DNA from: Amycolatopsis rifamycinica
GTDB taxonomy: Bacteria > Actinomycetota > Actinomycetes > Mycobacteriales > Pseudonocardiaceae
DNA: 64,000 nucleotides
NCBI RefSeq assembly: GCF_000695625.1
Contig: NZ_JMQI01000046.1
Span: 1-64,000 of the forward strand
Direction of reading: 5' to 3'
Of the stretch, positions 41,210 through 49,871 are shown in pieces. How positions within the stretch are numbered: position 1 is the first letter of the stretch; every line of letters begins with the position of its first letter. The translations under genes were made by a program, and so were the position numbers. Under the pieces are notes generated by a model. That model was given only the letters and a program-made list of their open reading frames with translations. It was not told where the DNA came from and did not search any database.

Positions 41210-42107
41210 TGCCGTCGTCGCCGGCGTGCAGGCGCACGAGGTCGGCGAGGAGGTTGACGAGCAGCAGCCCGCGGCCGCGCGGCTGGTACGGGCCGGCGGG
41301 CCGTCGGCCGGCGAGGGGGTCGGTCAGCCGGCCGCGGTCGTGCACCTCGCAGGCGAACTCGCCGTCACCGCCCCAAAATCGGACAGTGCCGGACCCGCCG
41401 CCGTGCTCGACGCTGTTGGACAGCAGTTCGGTGACGACCACCTCGACGTCGGCCACCTGGTCGTCGCTCAGCCCGCAGGCGGCCGCGCGGACGTGGGCCA
41501 GCGCGCGGGCCGCGGCGAGGTCGGTGGTGTCCGCCAGCTCGAAGGCCCCCGCCGGCACCGGGAGGGGCTCGTTGTACCGGGCGACCAGCGCGAGCGGGTC
41601 GTAGGCGGAGCTGGGGCGGCGGCCGGCGCCGTCGATCAGGACCGGGTGCGTGACCTCGGCGTCGGCCAGGACGACCGGGGCGAGCGCGTCGGCGTCGTAG
41701 GGGCAGAGGATGGTCCCGTCCCGGCCGGCGAAGGCCAGGTTGATGAGGGCCTCGTGCTGGGCGCACGCCGGGTACTCGACGGCCGAGCGCGCCGCCCAGA
41801 TCGGCTCGCCGATGATCCGCACCGGCCGGCCGGGGTGGCTGTCGGCGAAGGCGCGCAGCACGCCGGGGATGATCCGCCCGGGGTTGCGCCCGGCTTCGGT
41901 CATGTCCAGCAGCTCGACCCGGGCGGCGTCGGCGCCGAGTTCCCGCCGCAGCAGCTCGAGGTTGTCCCCGGGTACCGCCACCGCGACCGGCTCGCCGGCG
42001 GCGAGGCCGCCCCAGACGAACGGCACGGTGCCCGCCAGGTATTCGGCGGCACCGCGGTAGAACAACGCGGGGTGCCCGAATGCGCCGGTACCCGTCTCCG
42101 CGGTCAC
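41181..42107 (-). CDS. MEDS sensor domain-HATPase anti-sigma regulator
   Basis: A 308-residue cytosolic regulator. Residues about 10-175 are a MEDS domain (HPALFYRGAAEYLAGTVPFVWGGLAAGEPVAVAVP; RIIGEPIWAARSAVEYPACAQHEALINLAF), thought to sense small ligands; the C-terminal GHKL ATPase has VVVTELLSNSVEHGG and RGRGLLLVNLLADLVRLH. This is the RsbA/anti-sigma type architecture common in actinomycetes. GTG 42107 is used; TTG 42113 is nearer the GGAGAGG site and is equally possible. Confidence 0.85.
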   Translation of the reverse strand: MTAETGTGAFGHPALFYRGAAEYLAGTVPFVWGGLAAGEPVAVAVPGDNLELLRRELGADAARVELLDMTEAGRNPGRIIPGVLRAFADSHPGRPVRIIGEPIWAARSAVEYPACAQHEALINLAFAGRDGTILCPYDADALAPVVLADAEVTHPVLIDGAGRRPSSAYDPLALVARYNEPLPVPAGAFELADTTDLAAARALAHVRAAACGLSDDQVADVEVVVTELLSNSVEHGGGSGTVRFWGGDGEFACEVHDRGRLTDPLAGRRPAGPYQPRGRGLLLVNLLADLVRLHAGDDGTTFRAYFRA

Positions 42108-42246
42108 GTTCAAGCGGCCTCTCCTTCCGCCGGGGACGTCACCAGTATGCGTGAATCCACCCCGGATCGGGCGCCCCCGGTCACCCGTCGCCCGCGACGC
42201 CCGCGAAGACGTGCGCGGCACGGTGAGCACCGCGCTCGCGGCGGGC

Positions 42247-42690
42247 TCAGTCCACCGGGACGTAGCCGCCGCCGGTCTGGGCCGTGGTGCGGTCGGAGTG
42301 CGTCGAAGCCCTGGTCAGGAAGCGGCCCTTGACGACGCGGACGTAGGCACCGTCCAGCGGGAACACCAGCACGAACTTCGTCCCGGCGTGGCCGCGCAGG
42401 ACCGCTCCCGTTCTCAGGTGGCCGAGGAATTCGATGATGTCGCGTTCGATCCCGGCCGCGAATTCGCGCTGTGCCTCCTGCGAGATGTCGTACAGGTCGG
42501 TGTCGATGTCGTACGTGGCGCTCCGTCCCGTCGCCGGGTCGCGGGCCTCGAACTCCAGGCCGAGCCAGCGCCCCGGGGCGACGATCACGGTCGCCCGCCA
42601 GGTGGACCCGCCGAGCCGCCAGCTGTCCGTCTCGGCCACGTACGTCGCCTGGTGCTCGCGGAGGACCTCCAGGAGCCGGTGGCCGGTCAT
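42247..42690 (-). CDS. hypothetical protein, 147 aa
   Basis: A soluble protein of 147 residues starting at ATG 42690 (MTGHRLLEVLREHQATYVAE) with strands such as WRATVIVAPGRWLGLEFEARD and a helix ISQEAQREFAAGIERDIIEFLGHLR. No motif or family recognised. Ribosome site weak; codon use is normal. Flanked by the MEDS regulator and the start of the polysaccharide locus, with no coupling to either. Confidence 0.6.
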   Translation of the reverse strand: MTGHRLLEVLREHQATYVAETDSWRLGGSTWRATVIVAPGRWLGLEFEARDPATGRSATYDIDTDLYDISQEAQREFAAGIERDIIEFLGHLRTGAVLRGHAGTKFVLVFPLDGAYVRVVKGRFLTRASTHSDRTTAQTGGGYVPVD

Positions 42691-42861
42691 GCCGCTTCCG
42701 CGTGCTCGCCGTGGTCCGGCGCCGGCGCCTCGCGCAGCGAGGTCGTCGGCACGGTCGGCATGGTCCGGAGTATGCCGCACGGTGCCGGATCTCCGTGGTG
42801 GTGCCCGGGCACGGCGCGGCGCCCGGTTCCGCCGGAGGAACCGGGCGCCGCGACGCGCCGG

Positions 42862-44865
42862 CTACGGCGTCGTCAGGTCGAACCGCTGGAGGGTGACCGC
42901 GCCGCCGAGCGCCTGGGTGGCGTGGTTGAAGACGGCGAAGCGGTAGCCCATGAAGAACTGCCAGGCGTTGTTCAGCGTGAACGCCGTGCCCAGCGGGGTG
43001 AAGGTCACGCCGTCGGTGCTGTAGGAGAACCGGGCCTGGCGGCCACTGCCCGGACGGATGTCCGCGTTGACGCGCAGCCAGATCTTGCTGCCGGAGAGGG
43101 CGGCGCTCGCCACCTCCGTTCCGGTGCCGGTGGTGTTCCAGTTGCTGTCCATGGTCAGCCCGTTGACCATGACGATCCGGTTGCGGCCGCTGTCGCGTTT
43201 GACGCCGATGTACGCCGACGAGTCGCGCAGCATCGCCAGGCCGGTGCGGTCGCCGTCGCGCATCGACGTCAGGTCGAGCGTGGCGGTGGCCGTGGAGGAC
43301 GGGCCCTGGATCCGGCGGGTCACGGTGTTGCGGGCGGAATACAGGTCGTTGGTCACCGTCGCGGTGGACAGCTTGAGCCCGTTGCCGACCGAGAACTTCG
43401 TGGTGTCGGGGTTGTGGTTCCACTCCCACTGCGGACTCAGCGCCGGACCCGGGAAGGTGTCGGTGCCGGTCATCGGCTCGACCTGCCGGGGTGGTGGCGG
43501 CAGGTTCGGCTTCGGGTACGTCGTGCCCCAGCGGCCGTTGACCGTCTGCAGCCGCGGCCAGCCGTCGGCCGTCCAGGTGACCGGGGCCAGCGCCGGGACG
43601 CGGCCGCCGGGGTAGGCGTCGACGAAGGCCAGGTAGTACCAGTCGCCGTTCTGCGTCTGCACCAGCCCGCCCTGGTGCGGGACGCCTCCGCCGGAGATCG
43701 GGCCCGGCAGGTCCAGCAGCACCTGCTGGATCGTGTACGGCCCCCAGGGGCTGCTCGCCTTGAGGATGTACTGGCCGTTGGCCGGGCGCGTCACGAAGAT
43801 GTAGTAGCTGCCGTTCCGCTTGTAGAACCGGGAGCCCTCGAGCGTGCCGATGTTCGACGGCGTCTGGAACACCTGCTGCGAGCGGACTTCGGTCTTCCCG
43901 TCCTTGGAGAGCTGGGCGACGCTGAGGGTGGTGTTGCCGTAGGCGACGTACATCGTGTCGTCGTCGTCCACCAGCATGCCGGCGTCGTAGTAGCACTTGT
44001 CGATCGTCGTGTGCTTCGACCAGGTGCCGTCCACGGCGGTGGCGGTGTAGATGTAGGTCTTGGCGAAGTCGATACAACCGCCCCAGTAGTACGTGTCGTT
44101 GCTGGCGCGGTGGTTGAAGAACGACGCCCAGATACCGCGCACGTACCCGCGCCCGCCGCTCATGTCGTACTTCGCGCCGAAGTCCAGCTTGGGCACTGAG
44201 TGGCCGGCGAACTCCCAGTTCACCAGGTCGTAGGAGCGCAGGATCGGCGCGCCGGGGGAGTAGTGCATGGTCGAGGCGGAGTAGTAGTAGGCGTTGCCGA
44301 CGCGGATGATGTCGACGTCGGCGAAGTCCTGCCACAGCACGGGGTTGGTGAACGTCGACGGCTGGTTCGGGGTGGTCGTGGTGGTCGGCGTGCTGGGTGT
44401 CGTCGGCGTGGTGGGAGTGGTCGGCGTGGTCGGGGTCGTGGGCTCGACGCCCCCGGTGCACACGGTGCCGTTGAGCCGGAACTCCGCCGGGACCGGGTTG
44501 GCCGAGGTGAACGAGCCGTTGAAGCCGAACTCCGCCTTCCCGCCGGTGGGCAGGGCGGCGTTGTAGGTGACGTTCTTCGCGCTGACCTGCGTTCCGGCCT
44601 GGGTGATGGTCGCGTTCCAGTGCTGGCCGACCTGCTGGCCGTCGGCGAACGACCAGTCCAGCGTCCACCCGTTGAGCGCGTCACCGAGGTTGGTGACCGA
44701 CACGGACGCGCCGAAGCCGCCCTGCCATTCGGAGGTCTTCGTGTAGGTGACGGAGCACCCGGCCGCGGCGTGCGCGGCCGGGGTCGCCACCAGGACGGCG
44801 CCGGCGAGGCCGGTCGCGGCGAGCAGGGCCGAGACGGCCGCCCGTGATCGTCGTCGTGACACCAC
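42862..44865 (-). CDS. secreted CBM2-GH43 beta-xylosidase/arabinofuranosidase
   Basis: A 667-residue extracellular enzyme. Sec signal to about 35; CBM2 cellulose/xylan-binding module 36-140 (CSVTYTKTSEWQGGFGASVSV and conserved tryptophans); a Thr-Pro linker; GH43 catalytic propeller from about 170 (TNPVLWQDFADVDIIRVGNAYYY with the base Asp, DAGMLVDDDDTMYVAYG, IGTLEGSRFYKRNG with the acid Glu); and a C-terminal concanavalin-like beta-sandwich (FPGPALSPQWEWNHNPDTTKF) seen in GH43 beta-xylosidases. Start at a GTG after AAAGGA. Last gene of the xylan operon. Confidence 0.92.
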   Translation of the reverse strand: MVSRRRSRAAVSALLAATGLAGAVLVATPAAHAAAGCSVTYTKTSEWQGGFGASVSVTNLGDALNGWTLDWSFADGQQVGQHWNATITQAGTQVSAKNVTYNAALPTGGKAEFGFNGSFTSANPVPAEFRLNGTVCTGGVEPTTPTTPTTPTTPTTPSTPTTTTTPNQPSTFTNPVLWQDFADVDIIRVGNAYYYSASTMHYSPGAPILRSYDLVNWEFAGHSVPKLDFGAKYDMSGGRGYVRGIWASFFNHRASNDTYYWGGCIDFAKTYIYTATAVDGTWSKHTTIDKCYYDAGMLVDDDDTMYVAYGNTTLSVAQLSKDGKTEVRSQQVFQTPSNIGTLEGSRFYKRNGSYYIFVTRPANGQYILKASSPWGPYTIQQVLLDLPGPISGGGVPHQGGLVQTQNGDWYYLAFVDAYPGGRVPALAPVTWTADGWPRLQTVNGRWGTTYPKPNLPPPPRQVEPMTGTDTFPGPALSPQWEWNHNPDTTKFSVGNGLKLSTATVTNDLYSARNTVTRRIQGPSSTATATLDLTSMRDGDRTGLAMLRDSSAYIGVKRDSGRNRIVMVNGLTMDSNWNTTGTGTEVASAALSGSKIWLRVNADIRPGSGRQARFSYSTDGVTFTPLGTAFTLNNAWQFFMGYRFAVFNHATQALGGAVTLQRFDLTTP
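44396..44450. repeat. nine-base repeats encoding a Thr-Pro linker
   Basis: Imperfect copies of GTSGTSGGN-type 9-mers (TPT-TPT in the minus frame, TTPTTPTTP in protein) joining CBM2 and GH43 domains. Same design as the linker in the neighbouring GH10 gene. Confidence 0.7.
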
Positions 44866-44978
44866 GTGTGTCCTTTCCGGTCAGCAGGGGGAGTTGGTGC
44901 GGGTGAACCCGCCCGGCCACCGGGAAGGCGCCGGGGCCGGGCGGGGTGGGGACATGGTTTTCCTTCAGGGGGAGGGGA

Positions 44979-46340
44979 TCAGGCGGAGAACTGCCACCAG
45001 TTCACGTTGAACAGGTAGCCGCTGCCGCCGGTGAACCGCAGGACCAGGTCCTGCGTGCCCGTCACGCCGCTGACCGGGCAGGAAACCGACGTCCACGTCT
45101 GCCAGCCGCCGGTGCCGGGCACCGTGCAGCGGCCCACGACGGTGCCGGTGGCGCTGCCCAGCCGCACCTCGATCGTGCCGCCGGAGCTCGCCGAGGCGAC
45201 CCGGGCGGTGAACGTCTTCGCGCCCGCGCCGAAAGCGACGTTGCGGACCTTGACGTTGTCGCCGTTCTCGATCCAGCCGATGTTCATGCCGCCTTCGGAC
45301 GCCGGCTCGGTCTCGATGCCCGACTCCCAGTTGATCGTCTCCGCTTCCTGCCGGACGAAGGGGTTCAGCGTGTCGGCAGGCGGCGGCCCGCCGGTGGTCA
45401 TGGTGATGGTGGGGATGCTGCCGTCGGCGTTGTAGGCGAACTTCTCCACCGACACCGAGCGGGTGTAGCCGCCCCCGCCCGGCAGGGCGCCGTTGTGGTA
45501 GAAGAAGTACGAGCTGCCCTTGTAGTCGACGATCCCGGGGTGGTTGGTGAAACTGCTGCCCTGCGTCGGCATCACCGTGCCGCGGTAGGTCCACGGCCCG
45601 GTGGGGCCGGGCGAGGTGGAGTAGGCGATGAACTCCGAGCAGCACTTGGCCGCGAACACGTTGTAGTACGTGCCGTTGCGCTTGTAGACCCAGGGGCCTT
45701 CTTCGTAGAGCGTCGGGCGGCTGCCGCCGTTGGGTCGCGTGCCGAACCCGGCCGTGGTGAGCGGGATCTGGGTGATCCCGCCCGAGTACGACGTCATGTC
45801 GGTGTTGAGCCGCACGTACGACAGGTTGGGGTTGCCCCAGTACAGGTACGCCTGGCCGTTGTCGTCGATGAACACCGTGGGGTCGATCTCGCCGTTCTCG
45901 ACGAGCGGGTGGCCGATGGCGTCGCGGAACGGCCCGGTGGGGCTGTCCGCGACGCCGACGCCGATGGCCATCCGGCCGGTCGCCCGGTTGACCACCGGGA
46001 CGTACCAGTAGAACTTGCCGTTGCGCTCGACCGCCTGCCCCGCCCACGCGTCCTGTTTGGCCCAGCTGAACGTCGCCAGGCTCATCGGGGAGCCGTGGTC
46101 GGTCCAGTTGACCATGTCCGCGGACGACCAGACCCGCCAGTCCTTCATGGTGAAGTAGGTCGAGCCGTCCTCGTCGTGGCCGGTGTAGAGGTAGACGCGG
46201 CCGTTGTGCACCAGCGGGGCCGGGTCGGCGGTGTAGATGTGCTGCACGATCGGGTTGTCGGCGTGCGCGGTGCCGGGCAGGAGCGCCATCGCGCACAGGG
46301 CCGCGGTCATCCAGGCGAGCACGCGCTTTCGGTGGTGCAC
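44979..46340 (-). CDS. secreted GH43-CBM6 arabinoxylan hydrolase
   Basis: A 453-residue extracellular enzyme with a Sec signal (MHHRKRVLAWMTAALCAMALLPGTAHA). GH43 propeller: YTADPAPLVHNGRVYLYTGHDED with the base Asp, GEIDPTVFIDDNGQAYLYWGN, and LYEEGPWVYKRNGTYY with the acid Glu. From about 325 a CBM6 (RQEAETINWESGIETEPA, GMNIGWIENGDNVKVRNVAFG, FNVNWWQFSA). The arrangement matches XynD-type arabinoxylan arabinofuranohydrolases. Third gene of the xylan operon, 29 bases after the xylanase gene. Confidence 0.92.
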   Translation of the reverse strand: MHHRKRVLAWMTAALCAMALLPGTAHADNPIVQHIYTADPAPLVHNGRVYLYTGHDEDGSTYFTMKDWRVWSSADMVNWTDHGSPMSLATFSWAKQDAWAGQAVERNGKFYWYVPVVNRATGRMAIGVGVADSPTGPFRDAIGHPLVENGEIDPTVFIDDNGQAYLYWGNPNLSYVRLNTDMTSYSGGITQIPLTTAGFGTRPNGGSRPTLYEEGPWVYKRNGTYYNVFAAKCCSEFIAYSTSPGPTGPWTYRGTVMPTQGSSFTNHPGIVDYKGSSYFFYHNGALPGGGGYTRSVSVEKFAYNADGSIPTITMTTGGPPPADTLNPFVRQEAETINWESGIETEPASEGGMNIGWIENGDNVKVRNVAFGAGAKTFTARVASASSGGTIEVRLGSATGTVVGRCTVPGTGGWQTWTSVSCPVSGVTGTQDLVLRFTGGSGYLFNVNWWQFSA

Positions 46341-46369
46341 GGTGGTCTCTCCTTCGTCGGGGTAGCGGG

Positions 46370-47767
46370 TCAGCTCGCTGCGCAGGTCGACGTGATGCCC
46401 TCGGCACTGCCGGTGCCCTGGAAGCCGAACTCGGTCGACTGCCCGGCCGCGACGTTGCCGTTGTAGGAGACGTTGGACCAGGTGACACTGCCGCTGGTGC
46501 CGCTGTTGGTGGCACTCCAGGAGCTGGTCACGGCCGCGCCGCCGGGCAGGTCCGTCGTCACCCGCCAGCCGGTGAGGCCGGTGCCGCCCGCGGTGACCTT
46601 CACCGTGGCCACGAACCCGCCGTTCCAGGAGTTCAGCGAGATCGAAGCGGTGCAGCCGCCCGGGTTCGGCGTGGTCGGGGTCGTCGGGGTGGTCGGCGTC
46701 GTGGGCGTGGTCGGAGTGGTGGGAGTCGTCGGGGTGGTCGGCGTGGTGGGCGTGGTCGGGGTGGCGGAGTTCAAGGCGTCGAGAACGCTGTTGTAGGCGG
46801 GCTTCTTGTTCCCGTTGCCGTCGAACAGCAGCGGGTTCGCCCCGGTGCGCCAGGAGTCGGTGTCGCGGATGCCCCAGGTGGTGATGCCGGCGCAGCGGGC
46901 GACGGCCAGGCAGGCGCGGGTCACCGCGGCGTAGGCGTTGGCCTGGTTGCTGCCGGAGATGTCGAGCTCGGTGATCTGGACTTCGACGCCGAGGTCGGCG
47001 AACCGCTGCAGGTTGGCCTGGTAGTCACCCGGCGCGGAATTGGTGAGGTGGGACTGGAAGCCGACGCAGTCGATCGGGACGCCGCGGGACTTGAAGTCGC
47101 GGACCATGTTGTAGATGCCGGTGCTCTTGGCGTTGACGCCGTCGGTGTTGTAGTCGTTGTAGCAGAGCTTCGCGCCGGGGTCGGCGGCCCGCGCGGCGCG
47201 GAAGGCGGCCTCGATCCAGTCGTTGCCGGTGCGCTGCAGGTTGGAGTCGCGACGGCCGCCGCTGCCGCCGTCGGCGAACGCCTCGTTGACGACGTCCCAG
47301 GCGTAGACCTTGCCCTTGTAGTGGGTGGCGACCTGGGTGACGTGGTTCATCATGGCCTGGCGCAGGTCGGAGCCTTCCATCCGCTGCGCCCAGCCCGGTT
47401 CCTGCTGGTACCACAGCAGCGCGTGCCCGCGCACCCGCTTGCCGTTGCTCACGGCGTGGTTGAGGATCCGGTCGCCGCCGCTGTAGTTGAACTGCCCGCG
47501 GTTGGGCTCGGTGGCGTCCCACTTCATCTCGTTCTCGGCGGTGACCATGTTGAACTCCCGGTTGAGGATGTTCACGTAGGTCGAGTCGCCGAGCTTGCCC
47601 GCGGCGACGGCGGTACCGAAGTACCGGCCCGACTGGGCCGCGGCCGCGCCGAGCGTCGAGGCCGCGCCGTCGGCGGACGTGGCGAGCACCAGCGAGACGC
47701 CGAGCGACGTCGCGAGGAAGGCCGAGGCCAGTGCGGCGCGGGTGAAGGACCGCGATGTCGTTTTCAT
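46370..47767 (-). CDS. secreted GH10 endo-1,4-beta-xylanase with CBM2
   Basis: Cleaves the xylan backbone. From ATG 47767 (GAAGG seven bases upstream) it is 465 residues: Sec signal, GH10 barrel with the acid/base Glu in AWDVVNEAF and the nucleophile Glu in VQITELDISG, the substrate motifs TAENEMKWDATEP and RGHALLWYQQEPGW, a Thr-Pro linker of about nine TTP units, and a C-terminal CBM2 (TASISLNSWNGGFVATVKV; three exposed tryptophans). Second gene of the xylan operon. Confidence 0.95.
   Translation of the reverse strand: MKTTSRSFTRAALASAFLATSLGVSLVLATSADGAASTLGAAAAQSGRYFGTAVAAGKLGDSTYVNILNREFNMVTAENEMKWDATEPNRGQFNYSGGDRILNHAVSNGKRVRGHALLWYQQEPGWAQRMEGSDLRQAMMNHVTQVATHYKGKVYAWDVVNEAFADGGSGGRRDSNLQRTGNDWIEAAFRAARAADPGAKLCYNDYNTDGVNAKSTGIYNMVRDFKSRGVPIDCVGFQSHLTNSAPGDYQANLQRFADLGVEVQITELDISGSNQANAYAAVTRACLAVARCAGITTWGIRDTDSWRTGANPLLFDGNGNKKPAYNSVLDALNSATPTTPTTPTTPTTPTTPTTPTTPTTPTTPTTPNPGGCTASISLNSWNGGFVATVKVTAGGTGLTGWRVTTDLPGGAAVTSSWSATNSGTSGSVTWSNVSYNGNVAAGQSTEFGFQGTGSAEGITSTCAAS
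46666..46760. repeat. nine-base repeats encoding a Thr-Pro linker
   Basis: About ten imperfect 9-bp units of the type GTCGGGGTGGTCGGCGTC, encoding consecutive PTTPTTPTT. Length is likely to vary between strains by slippage. Confidence 0.75.
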
Positions 47768-47804
47768 GTTCACACCTTCGTTTCGTGGGGGACGGGGTGC
47801 CCCG

Positions 47805-48806
47805 TCACGGGCTGGTACAGGTGACGGTGGAGAGGCTCGGCGCGCCGGAGCCGGACGCGAGGAAGCCGAAGGTCGTGGTGGCGCCGGCGCCGAGGGCGCC
47901 GTTGTAGGCGACGTTCTTCACGGTGACCGGGCTGGTGCCGCTCGCCGTACCGCCCCAGACCTGGCCGACGCTCTGGCCGCCGGGCAGGGTGAACCGCACG
48001 GTCCAGCCGTCGAGCGCGGCCGTGCCGGTGTTCGCGACGGTCACTTCGCCCTGGAAGCCGCCGTTCCAGGTGCCCACGACCCGCGGCGTCGCGGTGCACG
48101 GGCCGTCCCCGGCCGGGGGCTGCGGGTCCCCGCCGATGCTGCCCGGTACCGCCTTGAGCGCGTTGTACCAGGTGGTGGCCATCTTGCTGTAGCCCGCCGC
48201 GTTGGGGTGGATGCCGTCGGGCAGGTCGGCGATGGCGACCGCGGGGTACATGTCGACCAGGTGCACGCGCTTGCCGGCGGCGGCCTTGGCCCGCATGTCG
48301 GGCGCGATCGCCGCGTTGAACGTGCGGACGGTCTGGTCGGCGAACCGGATCGGGATGATGGTGGCGACGAAGACGTCGGCGTCCGGGGCCAGGTTCGTGA
48401 TCCGGTCGACCAGGGCCGACAGCCGCCGCGGCGCGCCGGCCGGGTCGCTGCCGTACATGTCGTTGGTGCCGATGTGGAGCAGGATCGTGCGGGGGCGGTA
48501 GGTGTTCAGCCACCCGGTGACCGATCCGTCGACCTGGGCGATGGTCCAGCCCGGGTGGCCTTCGTGGTTGCGGTCGGGCATGCTCGACGGCCCGTCGGCC
48601 AGCGAGCCGACGAAGTCGATCGAGCGCCCGTCGGCCCGCAGCTTCGCGCCGAGGTCGAGGCGGTAGCCGCCGATCGAGCCGCCCTGGGTGATCGAGTCCC
48701 CCAGCGGCATGACCGGCACCGCGGTCGCGCTTTCCGCCGCCGCGGGAGCGACGAACAGCGCGGCGCAGGCCGTCAGCACGCCGGCGAAGACAGTGGCGAG
48801 TTTCAT
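47805..48806 (-). CDS. secreted SGNH acetylxylan esterase (CE3-like) with CBM2
   Basis: Removes acetyl groups from xylan. A 333-residue protein with a Sec signal, an SGNH domain carrying VMPLGDSITQGG (nucleophile Ser), GSLADGP, LLHIGTNDMYG and the DGIHPNAAGYSKMA Asp/His pair, then a Pro-rich linker and a C-terminal CBM2 (GTWNGGFQGEVTVANTGTAALDGW). First gene of the xylan operon, 37 bases before the GH10 gene; a perfect palindrome lies about 100 bases upstream. Confidence 0.9.
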   Translation of the reverse strand: MKLATVFAGVLTACAALFVAPAAAESATAVPVMPLGDSITQGGSIGGYRLDLGAKLRADGRSIDFVGSLADGPSSMPDRNHEGHPGWTIAQVDGSVTGWLNTYRPRTILLHIGTNDMYGSDPAGAPRRLSALVDRITNLAPDADVFVATIIPIRFADQTVRTFNAAIAPDMRAKAAAGKRVHLVDMYPAVAIADLPDGIHPNAAGYSKMATTWYNALKAVPGSIGGDPQPPAGDGPCTATPRVVGTWNGGFQGEVTVANTGTAALDGWTVRFTLPGGQSVGQVWGGTASGTSPVTVKNVAYNGALGAGATTTFGFLASGSGAPSLSTVTCTSP

Positions 48807-48907
48807 CGGTGAATCCTTAGGAGGCTGCGGATCCGGGTGTAAATTTCATTTCGCCTGCTTCGGGAAACTTTCAGCCGTGCGGTTTCCGGGAATTCGCGCT
48901 GAATCAC

Positions 48908-48919
48908 GTTAGCGCTAAC
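48908..48919. promoter_or_regulatory. LacI-type operator candidate upstream of the xylan operon
   Basis: GTTAGCGCTAAC is a perfect 12-bp palindrome with the central CG expected for LacI-family operators. It lies about 100 bases upstream of the CE3 gene and just past the stop of the GH12 gene region, where the operon promoter should be. A LacI-family gene is at 59429. Confidence 0.6.
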
Positions 48920-48970
48920 ATCCCGGCGCGGCGAGCGGCCGGGCGTCGGGAGGACGCCCGGCCGCCTGCC

Positions 48971-49717
48971 CTAGTTCACGCTCGTGGAGAACGAGTTGAC
49001 CGCGAGGCCGACGCCGCCGCTCCACGGCTCGAACCCGGCCTGGACGCTCGTGAGGTACCAGGAGCGGTCGACGCGCGTGCGGTTGTCGACGTCGTTGACG
49101 AAGTCCAGCACGTTGAACGACCAGCCCGAGAGGGTGGACTGGGCCACGTAGGACACCACGTCGTTGCCGCCGTTGTTCCCCTGCCACACTTCCCAGCCGC
49201 GGCCGCCGATGCTGGTGGTGCCGACCCGGCCGCCGACCGGCTGCACGCCGCCGGTGCGGTTGAACCAGATCATGATCTCCATCTGGTTGACCCCGTTGGT
49301 CTTCGGCGTCGGGTCCAGCCAGATGTCGTAGGAGGCGTCGAAGACGCCGCCGGCGTAGGTGTAGGAGATCGAAGACGGCACGCTGCCGATCCGGCTGAGC
49401 TGCCGGGGCAGGGGCGAGCCGGGGGAGCAGTTCGAGTAGTGGCACCCGAGGTAGACCGCCGGGTAGGACAACGGCGCGCCGCCGCTGGTGGAGCCCTGCT
49501 GGGTCTGGATGCGGAAGCCGCTGCCGGTGACGTTGATGCACTGCTGTGCACTGCTGCCCCACCGGTTGTTCATCACGACGTACCGGCCGCCGATGGTGGT
49601 CGTGCCGTACTGGTCGCAGATCAGGGTGTCCGCGTGCGCGGCCGGGGCGACGGCGACCGGCGCCGCGAGCCCGGCCGCGGCGAGCAGCGCCGCGGACAAG
49701 GCGTTCCTCAGTTTCAT
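48971..49717 (-). CDS. secreted GH12 endoglucanase
   Basis: Beta-jelly-roll hydrolase acting on beta-1,4-glucan or xyloglucan, 248 residues from ATG 49717 (GGAGGAG upstream). Sec signal, then CDQYGTTTIGGRYVVMNNRWG typical of actinomycete GH12, the nucleophile Glu in QMEIMIWFNRTG and the acid/base Glu in AGFEPWSGG near the end. No binding module. Two CebR-like boxes lie in its upstream region, so it is probably induced by cellobiose. Confidence 0.9.
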   Translation of the reverse strand: MKLRNALSAALLAAAGLAAPVAVAPAAHADTLICDQYGTTTIGGRYVVMNNRWGSSAQQCINVTGSGFRIQTQQGSTSGGAPLSYPAVYLGCHYSNCSPGSPLPRQLSRIGSVPSSISYTYAGGVFDASYDIWLDPTPKTNGVNQMEIMIWFNRTGGVQPVGGRVGTTSIGGRGWEVWQGNNGGNDVVSYVAQSTLSGWSFNVLDFVNDVDNRTRVDRSWYLTSVQAGFEPWSGGVGLAVNSFSTSVN

Positions 49718-49747
49718 CGGTCTCCTCCACGTCGTTGTGGCGTTTTC

Positions 49748-49761
49748 TGGGAGCGCTCTCA
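49748..49761. promoter_or_regulatory. CebR-like box 1 upstream of GH12
   Basis: TGGGAGCGCTCTCA differs at one position from the Streptomyces CebR operator TGGGAGCGCTCCCA. It is 31 bases upstream of the GH12 start. Confidence 0.75.
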
Positions 49762-49856
49762 ATCTGAAGTGGTATCGATGTAACCACAGCGACGCGCTGG
49801 TGCAAAGAGGTTCTCGGTGATCGATTTTCGGAGTGCGTTCTTCTTGGGCCGTGAAA

Positions 49857-49870
49857 TGAGAGCGCTCCCG
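49857..49870. promoter_or_regulatory. CebR-like box 2 upstream of GH12
   Basis: TGAGAGCGCTCCCG, the same core in the opposite orientation, 109 bp from box 1 and immediately past the stop of the SGNH esterase gene. Twin boxes may allow repressor looping. Confidence 0.6.
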
Positions 49871-49871
49871 G

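Noticed and set aside
46666..46760. Regular short repeats resembling a mini-satellite or CRISPR
   Set aside because: Units are 9 bp, in frame, and encode a Thr-Pro linker; no spacers and no cas genes.
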